In this document: piece after piece, positions 49,500 to 58,749 of the stretch
Numbering within the stretch: the first letter of the stretch is position 1
How the letters are laid out: the number at the start of each line of letters is the position of its first letter
NCBI RefSeq assembly: GCF_000621545.1
Contig: NZ_JHYA01000011.1
Location: 1-64,000, forward strand
Source: Anaerovibrio lipolyticus LB2005
GTDB lineage: Bacteria > Bacillota > Negativicutes > Selenomonadales > Selenomonadaceae
Length of the DNA stretch: 64,000 nt
Direction of reading: 5' to 3'
Made by a program: the position numbers and the translations under genes
The notes under the pieces: generated by a model
The model's input: the letters and a program-made list of their open reading frames with translations, nothing else
Databases searched by the model: none
What the model was told of the DNA's origin: nothing

Positions 49500-50603
49500 A
49501 TGGAAAAATATTATTTATCAGTTTTACAGAATATCCCAGGGATGACCAGCACTATATTAGCCAAACTGTTGGAGAATTTTAAATCTGGTGCAGCTATCTG
49601 GCAGGCATCAGAAAAGGAGCTGGCCCATACCAACCTCTTAACAGAAAATAAACTGGAGAGCTTCCTGCAATTTCGCCGGGACAATTTCTCCTATCCAGAG
49701 AAATTGCCGGATATATGCCATAAGCAGCACATTAAGCTGGTATCACAGGAGGATGAGGAGTACCCTATTTTATTGAAGGAAACCTTCGAACCACCCCACA
49801 TTTTATTTTACAGAGGTCACTTAGATAATACTCAGCCCAGCATTGCTATGGTTGGCTCACGAAAAATAAGTCCCTATGGCAGGGCGGTGGCTGAAAGATT
49901 TTCCTCTGGCCTTGCTTCCTTGGGAATAACCATTGTCAGCGGTGCGGCCTATGGGGTGGATACTGAAAGCCATAAAGGGGCATTATCTGTTGGGGGTATA
50001 ACGGAAGCCATTCTGGGTTGTGGAGTGGATGTGGCCTATCCACGTTCCAATATAAAATTATTGGAAGAAATAACTGAGAGGGGGGCGGTTATTTCTGAAT
50101 ACTTACCAGGTACCCAGCCCACCAAGTATACCTTTCCAGCCCGTAACCGAATTATTGCCGGCATGTGTAGTGGCACCCTGGTTGTGGAGGCGGCCCAAAG
50201 AAGTGGTGCTCTTATAACTGCGGACTATGCCCTTAAGGAAAATCGTGATGTATTTGCCATTCCTGGTGGTATCTTTACCCAGGAAAGTATTGGCTGTAAT
50301 AAGCTGATTCAGCAAGGGGCCAAGCTGGTACTTGACATTGGCGATATAATATCAGAGTACGGTGATTTTATAAAAAACAAGACTTTATCAGCAAAAAATG
50401 ATAATATGGAAAAGAAATTTGCATTATCAGAGGAAGAAAGGCGTATTTACAGCCTTCTTACTCCTGACAGACCATTATCAGTTGATGAGATCATATACAA
50501 TTTGCATGGCGGCGACCCTGCCAGCGTAGCCTTTTTGCTGCTCCAGTTGGAAATACGGGGGATAATAAAGAGTAATGAGGCTCATTTGTATGTAAGGAAA
50601 TAA
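49500..50603 (+). CDS. dprA: DNA-processing protein DprA/Smf
   Basis: Loads RecA on incoming single-stranded DNA during natural transformation. 367 aa: N-terminal SAM/HhH-like region (NIPGMTSTILAKLLENFKSG), Rossmann core (IAMVGSRKISPYGRAVAERF, SGAAYGVDTESHKGAL, LGCGVDVAYPRSN, TFPARNRIIAGMCSGTLVVE, GGIFTQESIGCNKLIQQGA) and a C-terminal winged helix (SVDEIIYNL). ATG 49500 has GGAGAG upstream. dprA-topA order is as in Bacillus. Confidence 0.95.
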   Translation: MEKYYLSVLQNIPGMTSTILAKLLENFKSGAAIWQASEKELAHTNLLTENKLESFLQFRRDNFSYPEKLPDICHKQHIKLVSQEDEEYPILLKETFEPPHILFYRGHLDNTQPSIAMVGSRKISPYGRAVAERFSSGLASLGITIVSGAAYGVDTESHKGALSVGGITEAILGCGVDVAYPRSNIKLLEEITERGAVISEYLPGTQPTKYTFPARNRIIAGMCSGTLVVEAAQRSGALITADYALKENRDVFAIPGGIFTQESIGCNKLIQQGAKLVLDIGDIISEYGDFIKNKTLSAKNDNMEKKFALSEEERRIYSLLTPDRPLSVDEIIYNLHGGDPASVAFLLLQLEIRGIIKSNEAHLYVRK

Positions 50604-50616
50604 AGGGGGACATTTT

Positions 50617-52917
50617 GTGACTGCAACGCAAAATGAAGACGTAAAGAAAAAGAAAACAGCAGCCAAAAAAACTGCTGCCAAAAAGACCACCAAGAAAACT
50701 GCCAAAAAGACCACTGCCAAGTCCAAGAAAACCAAGGACACCAAGAACACTCTGGTATTGGTGGAGTCTCCTACCAAGGCCAAGACCATTGAGCGTTACC
50801 TTGGCAAAGGCTATGTGGTTAAGGCCTCTATGGGGCATCTCCGGGACCTGCCAAAGAGTCAGTTTGCCATAGATGTGGACAATAATTTTGAGCCAAAGTA
50901 TATTAACATCCGTGGCAAAGGTGATCTGATAAAGGAATTGAAAAAAGAAGCCAAGAAGGCTGATAAAATATATCTGGCAAGCGACCCGGACCGTGAGGGC
51001 GAGGCCATTGCCTGGCATTTGGCACATATCTTTGACATCGACAGTAATTCTGACTGTCGTATTGTATTTAATGAAATAACCAAGCCAGCTATTCAGGCGG
51101 CTGTCAAGGACCCCCATTCCATCAATTTGGATATGGTGGATGCCCAGCAGGCCCGCCGCATGCTGGATCGTATAGTGGGTTACAAGCTGAGCCCACTTCT
51201 TTGGCGTAAGGTCAGAAAGGGCCTTAGTGCCGGTCGTGTACAGTCAGTTACTGTAAAGCTTATTTGCGACCGTGAAAAGGAAATAAAGGACTTCGTGTCT
51301 GTAGAGTATTGGACAATTGGCACCAAGCTGAAAAAGGGGACTTCTCCTCAGTTTGAGGCGGAGCTTTCCCAGATTAACGGTAAAAAGCTGGAAATCAGCA
51401 AAGGGGACCAGGCCAGGGCTATTCAGGAGAAAATGGAAGCCTGCAAATGGAAGGTAAGCGACATCAAGGAACGTCAGACCTCCCGCAAGGCGGCACCACC
51501 TTTTACGACATCCAGTCTACAGCAGGATGCTGCCAGAAAGCTGGGCTTTACATCCAAGCGTACCATGATGGTGGCACAGCAGCTTTACGAAGGTATTGAT
51601 TTAGGACGCAAGGGCCCTGTGGGTCTTATCACATATATGCGTACTGATTCCGTGCGTATTTCAGAGCAGGCACAGCAGGAGGCCAAGGAATATATACTTG
51701 AAAACTTCGGCGAAAAGTATTATCCCGCCAAAGCCAATGTTTACTCCGTTGGGAAGAAGGCCCAGGATGCCCATGAGGCTATTCGCCCTACCAGTGCCAT
51801 GATGGTACCACAGCAGATTGAAAAATATCTCAGCAAGGACCAGTTTAAGCTGTATCAGCTCATTTGGCAGCGCTTTGTGGCCAGCCAGATGGTACCGGCT
51901 GTATTTGACAGACTTACTGTTACCATTAAAAATGACGGTAAGGCCAAGGATGTTAAGGAAGAATTTACTCTGAAGTCCACTGGCTCCAAGATGAAATTTG
52001 CCGGCTTTACAGCCGTTTATACCATGGCAGATACCAATGACAAGGATGTAATTCTGCCAGATATGACTATAGGTGATGAGATTAACCTCTTTAAGGTTAA
52101 TCCGGTTCAGCACTTTACTGAGCCACCACCTCGCTATAACGATGCCTCTCTGGTTAAGACCTTGGAGGAAATGGGAATTGGCCGACCAAGCACTTATGCT
52201 CCAATTATCGAAACCATATTGGCCCGTGGTTATGTACAGCGTATCAGCAAATCCTTCCAGCCAACTGAGCTGGGAGATATTGTGGTGGATATGCTGAAGG
52301 AATATTTTAAGGATATTGTAGATGCCAAGTTCACCGCTGATTTGGAGGGCAAGCTGGACAGCGTTGCCGTAGGCAAGGTGGACAAGACAGATCTCCTTCG
52401 CGAATTTTATGGGCCATTTGCAGAGACCCTGGAGAAGGCTGACGAGGCCATTGGCCATGTAGAGCTTCCAGTGGAGGTTTCTGATGTGCCATGTGATATT
52501 TGTGGCCGCATGATGGTGGTTAAACAGGGGCGTTTTGGCAAGTTCCTTGCTTGTCCTGGATTCCCTGAATGCCGTAATACCAAGGCAATTTTGAAGGACA
52601 CCGGCGTAAAGTGCCCTAAATGTGACGGCCATATCGTGGAGCGTAAATCCCGCCGTGGTAAGGGCTTCTATGGCTGCAACAAATATCCGGAGTGTGATTT
52701 TGTAAGCTGGGATGCACCGATTCCAGAGCCATGTCCTGAGTGCGGTTCACTGCAGCTGAAGCATTATTACAGAAATGGTCGTGGACTGGTATATTGCTAT
52801 AATGCAGACTGCAAGACCAGAATTGACCATCCGATAAACAAGGAGCTTTTAAAGCAGGCCAAGAAAGCCCAAAAGGCAGAGGAGGCCCAAAAGTCAAAAG
52901 AGGAACAGAATGGATAA
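50617..52917 (+). CDS. topA: DNA topoisomerase I with Lys-rich N-terminal extension
   Basis: Relaxes negative supercoils. 766 aa. Residues 10-42 are a Lys/Thr/Ala repeat ([20 protein letters not shown]), then TOPRIM ([35 protein letters not shown]), LSAGRVQSV, the catalytic tyrosine in [14 protein letters not shown] (near 337) and [12 protein letters not shown]. Three C-terminal zinc fingers follow ([39 protein letters not shown]). The start is GTG with AAGGGGG upstream. It overlaps trmFO by 8 nt. Confidence 0.96.
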   Translation: MTATQNEDVKKKKTAAKKTAAKKTTKKTAKKTTAKSKKTKDTKNTLVLVESPTKAKTIERYLGKGYVVKASMGHLRDLPKSQFAIDVDNNFEPKYINIRGKGDLIKELKKEAKKADKIYLASDPDREGEAIAWHLAHIFDIDSNSDCRIVFNEITKPAIQAAVKDPHSINLDMVDAQQARRMLDRIVGYKLSPLLWRKVRKGLSAGRVQSVTVKLICDREKEIKDFVSVEYWTIGTKLKKGTSPQFEAELSQINGKKLEISKGDQARAIQEKMEACKWKVSDIKERQTSRKAAPPFTTSSLQQDAARKLGFTSKRTMMVAQQLYEGIDLGRKGPVGLITYMRTDSVRISEQAQQEAKEYILENFGEKYYPAKANVYSVGKKAQDAHEAIRPTSAMMVPQQIEKYLSKDQFKLYQLIWQRFVASQMVPAVFDRLTVTIKNDGKAKDVKEEFTLKSTGSKMKFAGFTAVYTMADTNDKDVILPDMTIGDEINLFKVNPVQHFTEPPPRYNDASLVKTLEEMGIGRPSTYAPIIETILARGYVQRISKSFQPTELGDIVVDMLKEYFKDIVDAKFTADLEGKLDSVAVGKVDKTDLLREFYGPFAETLEKADEAIGHVELPVEVSDVPCDICGRMMVVKQGRFGKFLACPGFPECRNTKAILKDTGVKCPKCDGHIVERKSRRGKGFYGCNKYPECDFVSWDAPIPEPCPECGSLQLKHYYRNGRGLVYCYNADCKTRIDHPINKELLKQAKKAQKAEEAQKSKEEQNG

Positions 52918-54220
52918 AATAATCGTAGTTGGCGCCGGAATGGCAGGCAGTGAAGCTGCCTGGCAGGCTGCCAGCAGAGGGATAAAGGTTGATTTATATG
53001 AGATGCGCCCGGTAAAGAATACACCAGCTCATAAGACTGATCTGTTTGCGGAGCTTGTTTGTAGCAACTCCCTTCGTGGCGCTGGCCTGGAAAATGCTGT
53101 AGGTGTTCTTAAAGAGGAAATGCGTCGTTTAGGCTCCGTTATCATGGAGGCTGCGGACGCCACCAAGGTTCCGGCAGGTGGGGCTTTGGCTGTGGACCGT
53201 TTGGGCTTCAGCCGTTACATTACCGAAAAGGTAACCAATCATCCATTAATCAACGTCATTCATAGGGAGCTGGAAGAAATTCCCTATGAAGATAATGCAG
53301 TTACCATCGTTGCAAGTGGCCCTCTTACAGAAGGCAAGCTGGCAGAAAAAATTGGGGAGCTTATGGGACAGGAGTATCTTTATTTCTATGATGCTGCTGC
53401 ACCAATAGTTACCCTGGAGTCAATTGATATGACCAAGGCCTGGAAGGCTTCCCGCTATGGCAAGGGTGAGGCGGCTTATATTAATTGCCCCATGAATAAG
53501 GAGGAATACCATAAGTTCTGGACAGAGCTGGTTAATTCCGAGAAGGCACCTACCCATAATTTTGAAAAGGAAAAATTTTTTGAGGGCTGTATGCCAGTGG
53601 AGGAAATGGCCTCCCGTGGTGAAGACACCCTGCTTTTTGGGCCACTAAAGCCAGTGGGATTGGAAAATCCTGCGGATGGCAAGCTGCCTTATGCAGTGGT
53701 ACAGCTTCGTCAGGACAATGCAGATGGTACCCTTTATAATATTGTAGGCTTTCAGACACATCTGAAATGGCCAGAGCAGCGTCGCGTATTTGGAATGATT
53801 CCAGGGCTTGAAAATGCAGAATTCGTCCGTTATGGGGTAATGCACAGAAATACCTTTATTAATTCCCCGGAAACCATGCGACCTACCATGCAGTTCAAGG
53901 GCAACGATAATCTTTTCTTTGCAGGCCAGATGACAGGCGTTGAGGGCTATGTGGAATCCGCTTCCTCCGGCTTGGTGGCTGGCATTAATGCAGCCCGCAT
54001 TTGTAAAGGCTTGGAGCCGGTAGTATTCCCACAGGAAACCGCCCATGGTTCTCTGTGTCACTATATTACTACTGCCCCTGCAAAGCACTTCCAGCCAATG
54101 AACGTAAACTTTGGCATCATGTCCCCTATAAAGGAAAAAATCCGCGACAAAAAGCTCAAAAAGCAGCGCATCGCTGAGCGGGCATTAGAGACATTAGAAA
54201 AGTTTAAGGAGCAGTTATAA
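52910..54220 (+). CDS. trmFO: Methylenetetrahydrofolate-tRNA-(uracil-5-)-methyltransferase TrmFO
   Basis: A folate/FAD-dependent enzyme forming m5U54 in tRNA. 436 aa: FAD-binding [20 protein letters not shown] at the start, [39 protein letters not shown], the active-site cysteine region [15 protein letters not shown], and [20 protein letters not shown]. It overlaps topA. In Bacillus, xerC/codV lies between trmFO (gid) and clpQ; here hslV follows at once. Confidence 0.96.
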   Translation: MDKIIVVGAGMAGSEAAWQAASRGIKVDLYEMRPVKNTPAHKTDLFAELVCSNSLRGAGLENAVGVLKEEMRRLGSVIMEAADATKVPAGGALAVDRLGFSRYITEKVTNHPLINVIHRELEEIPYEDNAVTIVASGPLTEGKLAEKIGELMGQEYLYFYDAAAPIVTLESIDMTKAWKASRYGKGEAAYINCPMNKEEYHKFWTELVNSEKAPTHNFEKEKFFEGCMPVEEMASRGEDTLLFGPLKPVGLENPADGKLPYAVVQLRQDNADGTLYNIVGFQTHLKWPEQRRVFGMIPGLENAEFVRYGVMHRNTFINSPETMRPTMQFKGNDNLFFAGQMTGVEGYVESASSGLVAGINAARICKGLEPVVFPQETAHGSLCHYITTAPAKHFQPMNVNFGIMSPIKEKIRDKKLKKQRIAERALETLEKFKEQL

Positions 54221-54763
54221 ATGGATACACAATTTCATGCAACCACAATAGTTGCAGTTAAGCATAATGGCAAAACCGCCATCGCTGGTGATGGCCAGGT
54301 TACCTTTGGTCAGAATACCATAATGAAGGCAAGTGCCAGAAAGGTGCGTCGCCTGTACCATGGCAAGGTGCTGGCTGGATTTGCCGGTTCTGTGGCCGAT
54401 GCCTTCACTCTTTTTGAAAAATTTGAGGCAACCCTGGAGGCCTATAACGGCAATCTGCCAAGAGCTTCTGTGGAGCTGGCCAAGCAGTGGCGTACAGACA
54501 AGGTGCTTCGCAAGCTGGAGGCCCTCCTGTTGGTGGCAGACAAGGAAAATCTTTTAATGATTTCCGGTAATGGCGAGGTTATTGAACCGGATGGTGAAGT
54601 AGGAGCCATTGGCTCTGGCGGCTTTTACGCTCTTTCAGCAGCCCGTGCCCTTGTAAAGCATACTGAGCTTTCTGCTGCGGAAATTGCCAAGGAAGCCCTT
54701 ACCATTGCCGCAGATATTTGTGTATACACCAACCACAATATTAAGGTTGAAGAATTGGACTAA
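54221..54763 (+). CDS. hslV: HslV (ClpQ) protease subunit
   Basis: The proteolytic chamber of the HslUV complex. 180 aa: [20 protein letters not shown] places the catalytic threonine at residue 8 after a seven-residue leader, with [39 protein letters not shown] and [16 protein letters not shown]. Residue 2 is Asp, so the N-terminal-serine mechanism known for Bacillus CodW is not available unless cleaved differently. The ATG abuts the trmFO stop with no gap. Confidence 0.96.
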   Translation: MDTQFHATTIVAVKHNGKTAIAGDGQVTFGQNTIMKASARKVRRLYHGKVLAGFAGSVADAFTLFEKFEATLEAYNGNLPRASVELAKQWRTDKVLRKLEALLLVADKENLLMISGNGEVIEPDGEVGAIGSGGFYALSAARALVKHTELSAAEIAKEALTIAADICVYTNHNIKVEELD

Positions 54764-54789
54764 TAGTACGAATACGGAGGAATTTATAA

Positions 54790-56184
54790 ATGAATGAACA
54801 GACTCCAAAGCAAATTGTTGAGGAATTAGATAAATATATAGTAGGACAGAAGGCAGCCAAGCGTTCCGTGGCTATTGCCCTTAGAAATCGTTGGCGCAGC
54901 CGTCAGCTTGACAGCGAAAGTATGAAGGATGATATTATTCCAAAGAATATCCTTATGATTGGTTCCACAGGTGTGGGCAAAACCGAAATTGCCCGACGCT
55001 TGGCCAAAATGGTAAAGGCTCCATTCATTAAGGTGGAGGCTACTAAGTTTACTGAGGTTGGTTATGTAGGCCGGGATGTGGAATCCATTATCCGCGATTT
55101 GGCTGAGACCTCCGTGCGTATGGTACGTTCTTCCCGTCTGGAGGAGGTACAGGAGAAGGCTGCGGAAATGGCAGAGGAGCGAATCCTTGATGTTATGGTT
55201 CCACAGCCAAAGAAATCCGTGGTGAATCCATTTGGTCAGCTCTTTGGCAGCTCCAATGATGAGGAAGCCGAGGGGAATTCTGATGAGGAACCAAAGCAGT
55301 ACCAGGCAGGACGTGAATGGTGCCGTAAAAAGCTCCTGGCCGGTGAGTACGAAGACAAGATGATTGAAATTGATATTGAAGATAACAATAAGCCAATGGT
55401 GGGTATGTTTGCTGGTTCTTCTTTAGAGGGAATGGGTGACAATATTCAGGATATTATTGGCAGCATGATGCCAAAGAAGCACAAAAAGCGTAAGGTTACT
55501 GTGGAGGCAGCCCGTAAGCTGTTCCAGCAGGAAGAAGCCATGAAGCTGGTTGATATGGAAGAGGTTACTGAGGAAGCCGTAAAGGTGGCAGAAACCAGCG
55601 GTATCGTATTTCTTGATGAGATTGACAAGGTGGCCTCCAGCGGTGGTCATGGCAGTAATCATGACGTGGCCCGTGACGGCGTACAGCGTGATATCCTGCC
55701 AATCGTTGAAGGCTCCACTGTAATGACCAAGTATGGTCCTGTAAAGACTGACCATATACTCTTTATTGCCGCCGGTGCCTTCCACACCTCAAAGCCATCT
55801 GATTTAATTCCGGAGCTTCAGGGCCGCTTCCCAATTCGCGTGGAGCTTACTTCCCTGGACAAGGAAGATTTCAAGAGAATTCTCACTGAACCACAGAATG
55901 CCCTTATTAAGCAGTATAAGGCTCTTATGGGTACTGAAGGCATAGATTTGGAATTCACCGATGAGGCCATTGATTGTCTGGCAAAGCTGGCCTGTGATGT
56001 AAACAACCAGAATGAAAATATAGGTGCCCGTCGCCTTCACACTATTTTGGAGAAGCTGCTGGAAAATCTTTCCTTCGATGCACCTGATCTGGAGGAAAAG
56101 CATGTGGTTGTTGATGAGGCCTATGTCAAGGAAGCACTTTCTGAGATTGTTGTTAATCAGGATGTGAGCCAGTTTATTCTCTAA
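54790..56184 (+). CDS. hslU: HslU (ClpY) ATPase subunit
   Basis: The AAA+ unfoldase that feeds HslV. 464 aa: [20 protein letters not shown] at the start, Walker [17 protein letters not shown] near 57-72, [20 protein letters not shown], an I-domain with an acidic linker, Walker [15 protein letters not shown] near 276, [15 protein letters not shown] and [15 protein letters not shown]. The extreme C-terminus (SQFIL) is the HslV-activating tail. AGGAGG-like sequence (CGGAGG) precedes the ATG. Confidence 0.96.
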   Translation: MNEQTPKQIVEELDKYIVGQKAAKRSVAIALRNRWRSRQLDSESMKDDIIPKNILMIGSTGVGKTEIARRLAKMVKAPFIKVEATKFTEVGYVGRDVESIIRDLAETSVRMVRSSRLEEVQEKAAEMAEERILDVMVPQPKKSVVNPFGQLFGSSNDEEAEGNSDEEPKQYQAGREWCRKKLLAGEYEDKMIEIDIEDNNKPMVGMFAGSSLEGMGDNIQDIIGSMMPKKHKKRKVTVEAARKLFQQEEAMKLVDMEEVTEEAVKVAETSGIVFLDEIDKVASSGGHGSNHDVARDGVQRDILPIVEGSTVMTKYGPVKTDHILFIAAGAFHTSKPSDLIPELQGRFPIRVELTSLDKEDFKRILTEPQNALIKQYKALMGTEGIDLEFTDEAIDCLAKLACDVNNQNENIGARRLHTILEKLLENLSFDAPDLEEKHVVVDEAYVKEALSEIVVNQDVSQFIL

Positions 56185-56253
56185 TAATGGGAAAAGCTGG
56201 AATACGCAAGTGTATCAAAAAAGAAGAATATTTAAAATATAAATAATTAAAAC

Positions 56254-56285
56254 AAAAATAATCACAATTTTATGTGATTATTTTT
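56254..56285. terminator. Bidirectional-type terminator after hslU
   Basis: AAAAATAATCACA (56254-56266) pairs with TGTGATTATTTTT (56273-56285), followed by G then TTTTTT. Confidence 0.8.
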
Positions 56286-56354
56286 GTTTTTTGTGGTAGA
56301 ATAAATTGCACTAAAAAGGAAAAAAGATAAATTATAACTAGGAGGGAAAAGAGT

Positions 56355-57146
56355 ATGGCTACTCTTTTGGAGAGAACAAGAAAAATTAACAGAGTATTGC
56401 AGCGGTTTCACAATGTAGAATACAAGGAAATTGCCACGGTGCTCAGCAATGTTATTGATGCAAATGTATATATTGTAGATACAGATGGCAGTATTTATGG
56501 CTATGCGTTCCAGGATGATTTTGAATGTGATTTGATGGTTGACAATGTAGTGGCTGTGGGAAAATTCCCCCGCCATTATGTAAACTGGCTCAACAAGATT
56601 GATGAGACCTCTGCCAACCTTCGTTCCAAGTCCGGTCTCTGTGCTTTTGTGGATGATAGTGAGACCAAGTGCAAGTTCCATGGAAAGAATACCACCATTG
56701 TTCCTATTTATGGCGTAGGTGAGCGTATTGGTACCCTGGTGGTGGCACGATACAATGAGGATTTTACCAATGACGACCTTCTTTTGGCAGAGTACAGTGC
56801 GGCCGTAGTTGGTATGGAAATGCTCCATGACCGTTCCAGAAAAAATCAGGAAGAGACCCAGAAGAAGGAAAATGTCCGCATGGCTCTGGGAACTCTGTCC
56901 ATATCCGAAGCACTTGCCACTATTGAAATCTTCCGTGAACTGGGAGGCAAGGATGGCGCCGTTAACGCCTCCAAGATTGCCGCTAACCTGGATATTACCC
57001 GTTCCGTTATCGTTAATGCCCTTCGCAAGCTGGAGTCTGCTGGTGTTGTTGAACCAAAGTCCCAGGGGATGAAGGGAACTCATATTAAGGTGTTGAATGA
57101 GTATCTTTGGAAGGGTATCGAAGAATTGGCAAAAGAAGCTGAATGA
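56355..57146 (+). CDS. codY: GTP- and branched-chain-amino-acid-sensing repressor CodY
   Basis: A global nutrient regulator. 263 aa: N-terminal GAF domain (TLLERTRKINRVLQRFHNVE; VDTDGSIYGYAFQDDFEC), a linker helix, and a C-terminal winged helix (GAVNASKIAANLDITRSVIV, NALRKLESAGVVEPKSQGMK). It is followed by the flagellar run, as in Bacillus (clpQ-clpY-codY-flgB). CodY commonly controls motility and amino-acid uptake. It has its own terminator. Confidence 0.97.
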   Translation: MATLLERTRKINRVLQRFHNVEYKEIATVLSNVIDANVYIVDTDGSIYGYAFQDDFECDLMVDNVVAVGKFPRHYVNWLNKIDETSANLRSKSGLCAFVDDSETKCKFHGKNTTIVPIYGVGERIGTLVVARYNEDFTNDDLLLAEYSAAVVGMEMLHDRSRKNQEETQKKENVRMALGTLSISEALATIEIFRELGGKDGAVNASKIAANLDITRSVIVNALRKLESAGVVEPKSQGMKGTHIKVLNEYLWKGIEELAKEAE

Positions 57147-57180
57147 TAACAAAGGATTGTTCTCATTAGTGATGATTTTA

Positions 57181-57228
57181 AAAGCAAGGAGCTTGTTATC
57201 TTTAGGTTACAAACTCCTTGCTTTTTTT
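57181..57228 (+). terminator. Terminator after codY
   Basis: AAAGCAAGGAG (57181-57191) pairs with CTCCTTGCTTT (57214-57224), followed by TTTT. Confidence 0.88.
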
Positions 57229-57452
57229 AACAAAAAAATATAATAAAAATTAACCTAAAGCGATAATAAAGTATAGTGGACAATAGTCACATTTCCTTGC
57301 TATTTATGGAAAAAGTGTGAAAAAATCTTCTTGATTCTCAATAAATATGTTAGAATATACAAGGATTTTTTTATTATTTGTAGAATTGTAGTAGTATATC
57401 GAATTGCGCCTATTTGCGTTATAAGATAATTTTTTTAGGAGGATATGACCCC
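57229..57452 (+). promoter_or_regulatory. Upstream region of the flagellar operon
   Basis: With the codY terminator this fills the 306-bp codY-flgB gap; no gene is seen. Candidate promoters are weak: TTAACC (about 57249) with TATAGT at 16 bp, and TTGATT (about 57331) followed by AGAATATA. CCTAAAGCGATAAT resembles a sigma-28 type -10, but its -35 is unconvincing. Confidence 0.3.
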
Positions 57453-57866
57453 ATGTTGGACCAGATTTTTAATACTTCTACTATGGATTATCTGTCACGA
57501 GGCATGTCAGCAGCTAACCTCAGACATGAAGTAATCAGTAACAATATAGCCAACGTAAATACTCCTAAGTTTAAGAAAAGCGACGTTGTATTTGAAAGCC
57601 TGTTGGCCAAGGAAATGGGCCTGGATAAAAAGCTGGGTCTTGAAATGGTGCGTACCCATGACCGCCATTTGCCTATTCCTATGAGGGAGCGGGCAGAGGC
57701 TACTGTGGTTATGGACGAAAGTACCACAATGAGAACAGATAAGAATAATGTTGATATTGACAAGGAAATGGCAAATATGGCCAAGAACCAGATTTATTAC
57801 AATGCCATGACTAAGGAAATGGGCAGCTTTATTCAGAAGCTGAAGACTACTATTACCAGCAAGTAA
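57453..57866 (+). CDS. flgB: Flagellar basal-body rod protein FlgB
   Basis: A proximal rod component. 137 aa: MLDQIFNTSTMDYLSRGMSA start, the flagellar rod motif HEVISNNIANVNTPKFKKSD, then NNVDIDKEMANMAKNQIYYN and a C-terminal helix. ATG 57453 has TTAGGAGG about 10 nt upstream. It is the first gene of flgB-flgC-fliE-fliF-fliG-fliH-fliI-fliJ. Confidence 0.95.
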   Translation: MLDQIFNTSTMDYLSRGMSAANLRHEVISNNIANVNTPKFKKSDVVFESLLAKEMGLDKKLGLEMVRTHDRHLPIPMRERAEATVVMDESTTMRTDKNNVDIDKEMANMAKNQIYYNAMTKEMGSFIQKLKTTITSK

Positions 57867-57930
57867 AATAGCAAATTACAGAGTATATTATTAATTCTTT
57901 CATTATATATTACAGAATGGAGAACAGCTT

Positions 57931-58389
57931 ATGAGTATGTTTGGTGGCATAGATGCGGCTGCTTCCGGTTTGACAGCTGAGCGTCTCAGAATGGATGTTA
58001 TATCCAACAACATTGCTAATGTTAATACTACCCGTACTGAGAACGGTACCCCGTTCAAGCGTAAGTTCGTGGTATTTGAACCTAGAGAAATGCACAACAA
58101 GAATTTTGCCAGAGTTCTCTCCGGTGAAATTTCCAAGTCCGAGTTTGGCAAGAAGAGTGGCGATGGCGTTCGTGCTGTGGCTATTCAGGAGGATCCAAGT
58201 CAGGGCAAGCTGGTATATGATCCGGGCCATCCAGATGCAAATGCGGACGGCTATGTTGAGCTGCCAAATGTTAACATTGTAAATGAGATGGTGGATATGA
58301 TTACTGCATCCCGCGCCTATGAGGCCAATGTTACTACCATTAATGCAGCGAAGAGTATGGCTACACAGGCCTTGAGTATCAGTAAATAA
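57931..58389 (+). CDS. flgC: Flagellar basal-body rod protein FlgC
   Basis: A proximal rod subunit. 152 aa: GGIDAAASGLTAERLRMDVI, SNNIANVNTTRTENGTPFKR, VAIQEDPSQGKLVYDPGHPD and a C-terminal VNIVNEMVDMITASRAYEAN typical of rod/hook proteins. GGAG lies 8 nt before the ATG. Confidence 0.95.
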   Translation: MSMFGGIDAAASGLTAERLRMDVISNNIANVNTTRTENGTPFKRKFVVFEPREMHNKNFARVLSGEISKSEFGKKSGDGVRAVAIQEDPSQGKLVYDPGHPDANADGYVELPNVNIVNEMVDMITASRAYEANVTTINAAKSMATQALSISK

Positions 58390-58402
58390 ATGAGGTGACA
58401 TG

Positions 58403-58705
58403 ATGCAGATAGAAGCATTAAAAATGACTCCGGTTTCTATGCATGCTGAGAGCCATTTGGGTGAGACCCAGGAAGCTCCTGTCGTAAAGACCTTCGGTGA
58501 ATATCTTGGGGATGCCTTGGGCAATGTAAATGCCCTTGAAAAAGAATCAGAGAAAATGAATGCCCTGCTGGCAGCCGGCCGGGTAGAAGATATATCTCAG
58601 GTTGTAGTGGCAGCTGAAAAGGCTGATATCGCATTGCAGCTTACCCTTCAAGTTCGCAATAAAGCTGTGGAGGCTTATCAGGAAATTATGCGCATGCAGG
58701 TGTAA
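58403..58705 (+). CDS. fliE: Flagellar hook-basal body protein FliE
   Basis: Links MS-ring and rod. 100 aa: FGEYLGDALGNVNALEKESE, AAEKADIALQLTLQVRNKAV and EAYQEIMRMQV at the end, the family signature. ATG 58403 is chosen over 58400 because GAGGTG lies 5-6 nt upstream. Confidence 0.93.
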   Translation: MQIEALKMTPVSMHAESHLGETQEAPVVKTFGEYLGDALGNVNALEKESEKMNALLAAGRVEDISQVVVAAEKADIALQLTLQVRNKAVEAYQEIMRMQV

Positions 58706-58749
58706 TTTTTTGATAAAATCATGCAAAACACAGCGAAGGGATTGAGATA

